Part shown: in pieces, positions 56,131-64,000 of the stretch
Layout of the letters: each line of letters starts with the position of its first letter
Numbering within the stretch: the stretch's first letter is position 1
Source: Elmis aenea
Taxonomy: Eukaryota; Arthropoda; Insecta; Coleoptera; Elmidae
DNA: 64,000 nucleotides
Assembly: GCA_947652605.1 (NCBI GenBank)
Contig: OX393583.1
Span: 7,543,222-7,607,221 of the forward strand
Direction: 5' to 3'
Program-made: the position numbers and the translations under genes
The notes under the pieces: model-generated
The model's input: only the letters and a program-made list of their open reading frames with translations
Told to the model about the DNA's origin: nothing
Database searches by the model: none

Positions 56131-57296
56131 GAAACTTCGCCGGCTCTTTTTTCGATATTAATCTTCCGAACGAAGGAAAATTCGACGGAAATACGATATA
56201 TAATTAAAAACACGTTCTGAATCTTCAATGTTTACAAACACGGCGTCGTTCCTCGTCGCCAAACGGTCCGGCACGGCGCAAACATGCGAACGCCGGGTCC
56301 TGCTTAAAAACCAGCGCTTGTTTCGCTTCAAACACTGAAACGCATTTCAAAAATTCCTTTTCCCTGAAATGTATTATTTTGTTTCCGTCGTTGATCGCGT
56401 CACGCTCAGTCCTCCGGGGGTGAAATCCGGCGAGCGTGCCCCTCGCATATTAACATGTAGTTTTCGCGTCGAAAACAGGAAAAAAACGCAAAATGCAATT
56501 TACTGCTGCTGCATCTTGCATCGAACTACACACGACAAACACAAACACAGAACACACGTTGCATACCTTTGTTCTTGCTGATAACGGCGCGCTATTACAT
56601 CCAAGCAACGCTGCTAAACAAAATTTCCCAAGAATCGATATCAGAACTTCGTGAACGTGTGTTTTATTATTTTGAACTGATCACTTAAAAACAATAACTG
56701 GAAAAAATTGAAGCACAACAGCATCAATCAATAACACAGTAAGTATTTCACATGTTTTTATTATTAAAAGCAAGTATTTTTTTGCCAGTAACGGGGGGCC
56801 AAGTCCGTCTTGGGGTTCGTCGGACGTGCGATGTTAATATCTGGGTTTGATGATAATGGGGCAGAGCGATTTCAAATGATTTATAAACATTATAAAACGC
56901 CGGCAACTAATGCGTCATCGTTTACGTCATATGCGTACGCGCGTACACAGAGCACTAACTTTAATAATGGACGGCATCGCATTCAGTCGCTAAAGACAAG
57001 CGTCCTGTGTAATGCAGGACGTGCGTCGAACGCCTAACAGTACGGTCGCAGCGACTTGCTCCGCCGCGCAAAATTCGTGCGCCTTACCCCGGCCGTAATA
57101 CGAAGAAACTGTTTAAAATTACCTGCAGAAGGGACCTACAACATCCTTTTATTACTTTTTGCAGTACCTGAAGTATAGTTGGCTTAGGACACTTTTAAAT
57201 TTGTTTAGGTGATGATCTGGGGAGATCCCAAAGTATAATAATATATGTAGATCAATTTTCAAGTTTAAGAAAGAACATGAGGATCCAGAAAATCGT
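56131..57296. promoter_or_regulatory. CpG-rich unique block; possible host promoter/5' exon
   Basis: 56140-57120 is the largest CpG-rich, repeat-free stretch (CGGCGTCGTTCCTCGTCGCC, TCCGGCACGGCGC, CTCCGCCGCGCAAAATTCG). ACACA|GTAAGTAT at 56737-56741 matches a 5' splice site. 56870-56960 has TTTATAAACATTATAAAAC and TTACGTCAT, resembling Hox/AbdB and CRE sites. No convincing start codon plus coding frame was found. A promoter or first non-coding exon is an inference. Confidence 0.3.
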
Positions 57297-57298
57297 TA

Positions 57299-58045
57299 TA
57301 CAGGGTGATTGATAGGGACCGGGCACTAGAAATTTATGAAGAATGAAAAAGGGTATTGATCTGACATTTTGGTTATGACCATAATGGCATATGATCGGTT
57401 TAATGAAAATATTATCAAGATGTGACGCTTCCGGAAATACCGGAAGTTGACGTCTACTTTTTTATTTCAAATACAATAGTCTGTTTTTTATTGCGTATTT
57501 AGATTTACCACGTAATTTAAGAGGGTATTTTGATAGCATTCCCTATACCTAAGTGCAGTCGTTTTTTAGATTTTTGGGTTTTTTTGATTTGATTTTCATC
57601 GTGATGCTTAATATTATCCACCGCCGCCATTTTTGAAACGAAAACGCTCAAATTCAGACTATGGATAGAAGCAACCTAGGAGTTCATCCTGGAGTTTTTG
57701 CAATCGATGCATCACTTACAGGGCGTCCAAAATTTAACTTTCTTTTAACGCAACTTCAGACCACTAAAACTGTTTTTTTTTTCAATACAATGCTCTTTTT
57801 TTATTTTCTAACGCAAAATTAAATTCTGCATCAATCTGTATTAGAGTTTCCTATACCTATCTGCAACAATTTTCGAGTTATTAAGAATTTTTGATAAAGT
57901 TGAGAGAAATTGTAACATTTTTAAATAGCAAGCCTTGGAAATGACAACAAATACCAATACTAATAACTGTCAACCACTTTTATCCCGTTGGTCTGAAGTA
58001 TCCATGAAAATGGAATCTCAAGAGTATTCAAACACGAATATTTTA
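57299..58045. repeat. CAGGGTGATTGATT-type repeat, copy 2
   Basis: Begins TACAGGGTGATTGATAGGGA and follows copy 1 (28555-29322) block by block, with several small indels (for example the loss near ACCATTTT and an extra CCGCCGCC at 57620). The copies end together at ATATTTTAAACTT. Same orientation as copy 1. Confidence 0.82.
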
Positions 58046-59394
58046 AACTTGAAATAAAAATAATTTATGCCATCATGCGGTCACAATAGACCCAGTGCAT
58101 AGATTTTGTAGTGCGTTTTCAAACTTTTTTCCTTCCCATGGATGCCATATTGGATTGAAAGTAAATCACAGTAAAATGGAATGACAAATTAACCGAAAAC
58201 TTACAAAATCAAACCAAAAAAATCAACCTACGTTTCATGGAATAGCAATTATTGAAATCACGACTATTTTTTATTAATCAACCGTGCAACCCTTTGAAAT
58301 GGGGTCCAGCCCCTTAAGGCACGCGCGCTTTTTAAACGCGGAGTTTGCAACCCCAAATTAAACCTTTTGCTCAACAATGTATCTAATTTTTTGTGACGGG
58401 AGAAAATTTGGATCAGTGAATATAAAATAATTTTGGCCATACCCTTGGTAGGTATATTGTTACCACCTTTCATAATTTAATGAGCAGTAAATTTAATACG
58501 AATAGTTGTACATTATTTTATAGCAAAAATTAAATAATTTCAAACAAAGTTGTGTATCAAAAGCATTTTGAAATTTTTTGAAAATAACTTGGTTGTAGGT
58601 ACTTGTGTTAGTTAAAATTTTATAGTACTTAAATTTTTGTGTATTTTAAAAGTGAAGATAAACACATTCGATATCTAATTTACGTGGAAAAATCTTTACT
58701 AAATACTTTTTGCGGTATACAAGTTGATAACTCCCATTTAAGAAATATTAAAAGCTTATTTTTAAAATAACATTTTATAAACACCTTGATTTAGTTAAAT
58801 AATAATTACCTGTGTATTTAACAAAATATATTCCTCAACAAACTTAGTTGTTAAATGTTTTAAAAACGTCTAAATAAATTATAAAGTTATGAAAATTGTT
58901 GGCAGATTGCTCAGTCCAATATAATAAAAATAAGAAATCTACCATTAAAAAGGTGTTTTTTTTTTATACAACAATTCAAATAAAATTATTTAACTTAGTG
59001 GTGTATCAAATTAGAAATTTTGAAACTGTTTTCAATTGTTTAACGTTATGAAGAATTTTACATGCGTTTAAGAAATCATCCAAATTAAACAAGAACAATG
59101 GCAAATTAAACTTTTTCAATCTTCCATATGGAACTTTTTTATTTTGCTTTTTTCTTTGTTTGAATAAACCAAAATTAATCAAAATTCTATAAAATTAGGC
59201 TTATTTTGTAATATTTGTATCGTTTATCATTAAAGTGCTGCAAGTCTTCTGATTTTATTTCAACATATTTAAGAGTTTGCATATGAACGGTTTATTTTAA
59301 AAGTGGCATGTCTTTTTTTTGCGAAGAGTGAGTTAAGGCCTCTTACAATTACAAAACTGTATAGTATTATTAAGGAGAAGTGTAAAATATAGAG
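58046..59394. other. No gene recognised
   Basis: AT-rich spacer. 58270-58370 has a GC-richer phrase (GGGGTCCAGCCCCTTAAGGC), unassigned. Confidence 0.4.
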
Positions 59395-59645
59395 TATAGA
59401 CCCATAGCTCTGTAAAATACCGCCTACAAAATCTTAGCGGAGTTGATAAACAAGACTAAAGACGCACGCTGAGAAAATACTAGGAGACTACCAAAATGGC
59501 TTTAGACCGAGTCGATCCACTATAGATGCCATACACACATTAGAACAAATACTCCAAAAAATGTAGGAACATAATAAAGAGATACATGTAGCTTTTATAG
59601 ACTTTTAAATTGCTTTTGACTCAGTCAACAGAAAAGAATCGCTAA
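59395..59645 (+). pseudogene. LINE reverse transcriptase, 5' part, split by Harbinger
   Basis: Reads YRPIAL, AYKILAELINKT, YQNGFRPSRSTIDAIHTLEQ, then IHVAFIDF*IAFDSVNRKES. This is the fingers/palm of a non-LTR RT with FIDFxxAFDSVNR as the first catalytic Asp region. Stop codons replace single residues. It continues at 61388. Confidence 0.85.
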
Positions 59646-59871
59646 TGCCCGGTTTCTCCGACACATCTTAAGATCTAGCTGAATCTTAAGTTCGCCTTAA
59701 CGGTATAAAGTGTTGCACCAAGCAATTTTAAGAACATATTCGACTTGAGCTGAACTCACATCTTGAGTCGCTGTTTACTAGAACTTAAGCTGGAGTACAT
59801 AACCTAAAAGTATCTTGTATTTGCTTTGTTTGTAGTTAAGTGTTTGTTTAAATTGTGGTTTAAGTTTAAAT

Positions 59872-60060
59872 ATGGATATTGACTTTATAAATATGATAGA
59901 TGATGCAGATGATGACTTGTACGACCCTGTAACTCCTCGAAGGCGATTTGTTCGCGCAAATCCATTTACGGATTTCGAATACGATCGATTTTATGCGTTT
60001 TCGCCTCACAAAAGAGACAGTTATTGTGATCTTAGATCAAATTGAGCCTCAATTGGAGTA
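59872..60060 (+). pseudogene. Harbinger (HARBI1-like) transposase N-terminal remnant, copy 2
   Basis: From ATG at 59872: MDIDFINMIDDADDDLYDP, RRRFVRANPFTDFEYDRF, then after a one-base loss near 59990 MRFRLTKETVIVILDQIEPQ. It shares the sequence and truncation point with 35053-35243. The chimeric frame into the mariner end (TGCLKFEFKHGDLAYYN) is also open here. Confidence 0.8.
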
Positions 60061-60062
60061 TA

Positions 60063-60982
60063 CAGGGTGTTTGAAATTCGAGTTTAAGCATGGGGATCTC
60101 GCGTATTATAATAGCTATAGTATAGGTTTAAATTTGGCAAAGTTGCTAAATTTGGTGCTCATTAATAATCCAAAGAGAAATTGGAAATATCTCAAACAGT
60201 ATCCGAGAAAATTAGGAAAAACTGGAAAATACGATTTTTACAAATCGTTTATAACTCCTTTGGAGTTTGAAATATTTTAAATGTGTAAAAAAGTTGCCTA
60301 AGCAACTTTTTAAGCCGAATCGGATGGTGGTCACAAATTTTTCCTAGGTCGATTCGTTTTTGTTTTAGACAACCAACTTTGTTTTTTCTTATGGGCAGCA
60401 TATCGCGTTTTTCTTCGTTATTAAAGTTCATTTTTACTAACAGGCCTTTAAAACTTTTAGATTGTTGATCGGTTGTCATGGAAACAACATAAACTACAAT
60501 GACCGGTCAACCTGATTTATAATGGTTATTGTTTAAAACGTATTTTTTGAAATTTGACAATAAAAGAAAAAGTAAAATACCATGTGTGATACATCAATGG
60601 ATTTAGAAAAATAAATGCTATTTGATAATGTAAATAGCAAAACTTGCGCCCATAAGCAAAAACAAAGTTGTTTGTCATAAAATAAAAACGAATCGATCTA
60701 AGAAAAATTTGTGACTACCATCCGATTCGGCTTAAAAAGTTGCTTCGGCAATGTTTTTACACATTTCAAATATTTCATACTCCAAAGGAGTTATAGACGA
60801 TTTTCAAAAATCGTATTTTCCAGTTTTTCCTAATTTTCTCGGACCCCGTTTGAGATATTTCCAATTTCTCTTTGGATTATTAATGAGCACCAAATTTAGC
60901 AACTTTGCCAAATTTAAACCTATACTCTAGCTATTATAATAAGCGAGAACCCCATGCTTAAACTCGAATTTCAAACACCCTG
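60063..60982. mobile_element. Mariner palindrome nested in Harbinger copy 2
   Basis: CAGGGTGTTTGAAATTCGAG and its reverse complement, TA at 60061-60062 and 60983-60984. Same asymmetric arms as 34128-35050, so the nested insertion and arm loss predate duplication of the composite. Confidence 0.88.
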
Positions 60983-61387
60983 TATAAATAATCTATTTAT
61001 TTTATTTTCTTCCACCAAGCTAACTAATAATTGTTTTTCCTCCATGGTATAATTTATTCTTTTTTTTCCGCCATTTCAACACAAAATAAAATAATAAACA
61101 CCGAACTGTAACTTTATATGTGACTAACAGCTGATAGCAACAACAAGATGTCACAGGGAGCCGTTTTAACAGCTGTGATGTAAATGGCCAATGAAAATTA
61201 GCCATTTCAATCTGCCGCTAAAATGTGCCGACTTCTTGCAACGTTGCCAAACCGAGTTCTAACTTAGCTGAGATGTCTAACAGGTTCCGGAATATGTTTT
61301 CTGTGCAACGCATTGGTATCTTGAGACGGTCTTAAATATAAGGCGGGCTTATATAAGTCCGATCTTGAGATGTGTCGGAGAAACCGG

Positions 61388-61490
61388 AGAATTATTGGAA
61401 CGATAAGGAATACCTGGGAAACTAATAACACTGCTAGAAATGGCCCTAAATAACACACCAGCAAAAATCCACAATTACTGCCCGTAAAAT
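61388..61490 (+). pseudogene. LINE reverse transcriptase, continuation after Harbinger
   Basis: Reads ELLER*GIPGKLITLLEMALNN and TPAKIHNY, the segment that follows FDSVNR in this RT type. It resumes directly after the Harbinger copy and is lost by about 61490. Confidence 0.75.
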
Positions 61491-62401
61491 ACCAAATATA
61501 AATAGTTTATCGTTATTTTGAGCGTGTGAGCATGCATACAGAAAGTATAACGACGAATAAAAAGTATTAAATTCAAGTACCAAAAATGTACAACAAAAAT
61601 TTGAAAGTATAACGTCCAGGTATCTGTAGATACGGGAAAGTTACACTCAACGTACTGTGACCAGGCGCTTGCGTTAAGGCAACACACGTACGTCGATACT
61701 AAGCCAAGCGCCTCTCTCTGAAGTAGCCGCCCTGTCACGTGATACAGCACTTCATTCTCATTTCTTGATACTTCCTGGTAGCATTATTAAATACGTGTGC
61801 TTTTAAATATTTAAAACAAACGCTTTAAACAAAGCTTTTCCAGAAAAAACAATGACAACCGTTTCCAACGATACTAAACATCTTCAAACTCGAAAATTGA
61901 TTATAATTAACGATCTCGCTGCACTAATAATTAATTAATTAATTATTAATGTATGAACAGTAATGGACAATGCTACAATTATATTCAGTTATTAAACTGT
62001 GAAGTTAAATATGTACCAGTAATTAAATTGTTGTTATGCGTGGATAGTTAAGCATCTGACCCTGCAGATAATCGGTATTTTAATATTAGCAACACGTAGG
62101 GAAAATAATTTATAGCGATTTTTTTATGTGTCGGTCGTAAAAAGTAATCGGATCTGTGATTAATTGTCGATTTATTTATTATGTTGTGCCGAGAATCAAT
62201 CACAGGTGATTTTTTTGCTGTTTGTGTCTGATTGTTTTATCGGAGAGAAGCAGGAAGAATTAGACGGCCTCGAAATAGCTTGGTTGAATCCTTGGGTTTG
62301 TACAAAATTGTGTCGTGGTGGTTTTTAACTTTTACTTTCACTGTGATCGCGTAAAAAATTAATGCAACATTCTTATGCGATATTAGTCACCCTGAATACA
62401 C
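61491..62401. other. Spacer, no gene
   Basis: No gene or element recognised. 61800-62330 is AT-rich with TTAATTAATTAATTATTAAT near 61930. Confidence 0.4.
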
Positions 62402-62459
62402 GGGGTGTTTGAAATTCGAGTTTAAACATGGGGATTTCGCTTATTGTAACAGCTCTAGT
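62402..62459. mobile_element. Fragment of mariner palindrome family (one end)
   Basis: GGGGTGTTTGAAATTCGAGT, then AACATGGGGATTTCGCTTAT match the first ~58 bases of the 34128 and 60063 elements, after which a hAT terminus takes over. Confidence 0.75.
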
Positions 62460-64000
62460 CAGGGACGGCTCTAGGGTAGTCGGCGCCCTGCTGCGAAGTA
62501 CTCTTATAGCGCCCCCCCCCCTTTATATATTTAGAGACAAAAGTGGCTAATTTTCGGGTAATAAAAATAATAAAAATATAATATTGTTATTAATAATTTA
62601 ATTTAATATAAATCTTTATGGAGTATGTAATGGAATTAATTACATAAAACACTACATAAGTAGGTCTAAGTAGTATACTTAAAACAAAACGGATTTACTC
62701 TTATTATAAATTCTTGACAAAATAAAATTTATAAGCAAACATAATATTAAAATTTTACTTTTCTGGCTTTTATGCTAGCAAATTTATCAAAAATTTCTTT
62801 ATTTATTAATAAAAAATTCGTAGAACAATGGTTACATTTTCAAATACACACTCCAAATTGTTGGCACAAATAAAATTTAATAGGTATGTCAATTGTATCT
62901 GAATAAGTATTAAGATCTACAAAGTCACCAAAAAACCTTTAATTCATCAAATAATTCTAATGCACTTATATCCTTGTCTGTACCATCCGTAAGCATACTT
63001 CCAATATCGTTACAATGTTTTCTAAAAATTTCTTTGTCCATATTTTTATCTCTTTAATATCGCAAAAAAATTAAAATTATCATTGTGATTTTTAAGTTGG
63101 CTAAATCTTTCTTCTAAAGAGTTCAGTACTGTAGTATTTAAAATAACATTGAAAAAAAGATATTTAAAATTTATCTTTAGGACCAATCGGTGTTTCATCG
63201 GCAGATTCGTAACTAAATTGTTTCTTTATATAACGTCTTCGTACATTTTTTGACGGAATAAATTTTGGTGCAATTTCTAACTCTGTAGCTAGTTCTTTTG
63301 CAGATTCTAAAATTTCATTAAAACCTTTATCTGTTCTTAATTCCTTTATGCAACTAATGCAACTAATGCACTTTTTAAATGCTGCTTAACACCTTGTAAC
63401 ATTTTACTTACCACATTTAATCTGTTTAATACTTCATACTATAAAATAGTAGAACAAATAAATTTAAAATTTTTAATTTTTTTTAGCTAAACTTTGTGCC
63501 TCATGTCGACTTTGTAGTCGTTATTATTATTATCAAAAATGTCTATTAATGCGTCGTATATTTTCGTATCTTAATGGTCGCAGTGCTTCAACTCTAGATT
63601 CCAATTTAGTTGCAGATGAAGGTTTTAATGTTAATTTTGATAATTTTTTTTTTAAAATGTCCCACCTTCTAGTAGCACTACTAAAAAAAAATTAAAGTTC
63701 TTGAATAAAGCCAAAAAAAACTAATTGTTTCGACATTCATTTTTGCGGCATAATTCACAACTAAATTCACCGAATGCGCAGGCACGGAATAAAGAAAGCC
63801 CAGGGATTTAAATTTTGAATATGCTTTTGAACTCCTTTATTTTTACCTGTCATATTTGCGCCGTTATCGTAGCCTTGTCCTCTCATATCACTTATATTTA
63901 AATTGAAATCACAGAGCTTTGCCCACTCTCTGATTAGCCGAGTTCTGTGTTGGCGCGCGGTTCAAATTTAGCCTCATCCATACTGGCACGAGTTTTAAAT
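62460..64000 (-). mobile_element. hAT element (ZMYM1-like), open at the right edge
   Basis: Terminus CAGGGACGGCTCTAGGGTAG at 62460 is a hAT-type end, inserted into the mariner fragment. The transposase remnant lies inside in minus orientation. The other end and the target duplication are outside the window. Confidence 0.7.
62950..64000 (-). pseudogene. hAT transposase of the ZMYM1/DUF4371 type, degenerate, partial
   Basis: Minus strand, high to low: LCDFNLNISDMRGQGYDNGA, NMTGKNKGVQKHIQNLNPWA, FFIPC (then frameshift through the SLNLVVNYAAK-like region), SATRRWDILKKKLSKLTLKP, KLESRVEALRPLRYENIRRI, later SAKELATELEIAPKFIPSK, RRYIKKQFSYESADETPIGP and VLNSLEERFSQLKNHNDNF. DMRGQGYDNGANMxGKxxGVQ and RWxxLK are hallmark blocks of ZMYM1-like hAT transposases (DDE core after a DUF4371 region). 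Multiple frameshifts and stops; continues past the right edge. Confidence 0.87.

Larger units (their letters stand above)
59646..61387. mobile_element. Composite Harbinger element, copy 2 (inverted)
   Basis: Left end TGCCCGGTTTCTCCGACACA after TAA (59643-59645). The right end retains TGTGTCGGAGAAACCGG but has lost the last few bases and the duplication. Content is the copy at 33720-35469 in reverse, including the nested mariner palindrome at the identical internal site. It interrupts a LINE RT. Confidence 0.9.

Noticed and set aside
56369..57037. 70- and 75-codon plus frames in the CpG-rich block
   Set aside because: No recognisable domain; low-complexity CCC/SC and basic composition fit chance frames in CpG-rich DNA.
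33720..61387. Large inverted segmental duplication linking 33.7-35.5 kb and 59.6-61.4 kb
   Set aside because: Homology stops exactly at Harbinger termini and 3-bp flanks, so two element insertions explain it better.

Overview
This window looks like a piece of an AT-rich insect nuclear genome, possibly beetle. The reasons are the transposon set (Jockey- and CR1/RTE-like LINEs, hAT, piggyBac, Harbinger, mariner/Tc1, pogo, Helitron), spliceosomal-type splice signals and the absence of bacterial gene structure. The species call is inference. I find no intact host protein-coding gene. The window is best read as intergenic or intronic DNA filled with old, nested transposable elements, with a few CpG-bearing, low-repeat islands (about 1950-2110, 5950-6120, 9800-9890, 16190-16530, 24780-25160, 30180-30400, 35690-36320, 56140-57120) that may be host regulatory or exonic sequence.

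Layout. 1-690: broken LINE reverse transcriptase (-). 1032-1173: near-perfect palindrome. 2952-3663: hAT with exact 8-bp target duplication and a BED zinc-finger remnant. 4354-5581: non-autonomous hAT, whose inverted sister copy is 32105-33295. 6318-6742, 13716-13880, 14960-15720 and 18693-19150: LINE remnants. 12869-13333: pogo/Tigger MITE. 16774-18606: Helitron (-) with a long-inverted-repeat mariner inside its 5' end. 20008-20544: second Helitron-like element. 21551-23065: long-inverted-repeat mariner carrying a transposase C-terminus. 23901-24454: MITE flanked by TTA. 25376-27489: three-level nest (TTAA piggyBac-type MITE, hAT, small hAT MITE). 30566-32098: deleted piggyBac with an intron-like 5' end. 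33720-35469 and 59646-61387: two inverted copies of a composite Harbinger element carrying a mariner palindrome at the same internal site. 36380-38916: a CAGGGTG-ended element containing a ~295-bp tandem satellite, itself interrupted by two palindromic modules. 39710-41075: CR1/Jockey-like LINE. 44820-46375: nearly intact Jockey-type RT with one nonsense codon in the region read. 47854-48723: TA-flanked element with a nested MITE. 51180-56130: degenerate tandem array interrupted by a 690-bp palindromic element. 62460-64000: ZMYM1-like hAT transposase pseudogene (-), open at the right edge.

The recurring theme is a family of DNA repeats that start CAGGGTG after TA and end CACCCTG before TA. 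Some are long palindromes carrying pieces of a mariner-type transposase (N-terminal helix-turn-helix in one, C-terminal DDE part in another), which links these otherwise anonymous repeats to the IS630/Tc1/mariner superfamily. The same core sequence recurs singly through the window and as the unit of a local satellite array.
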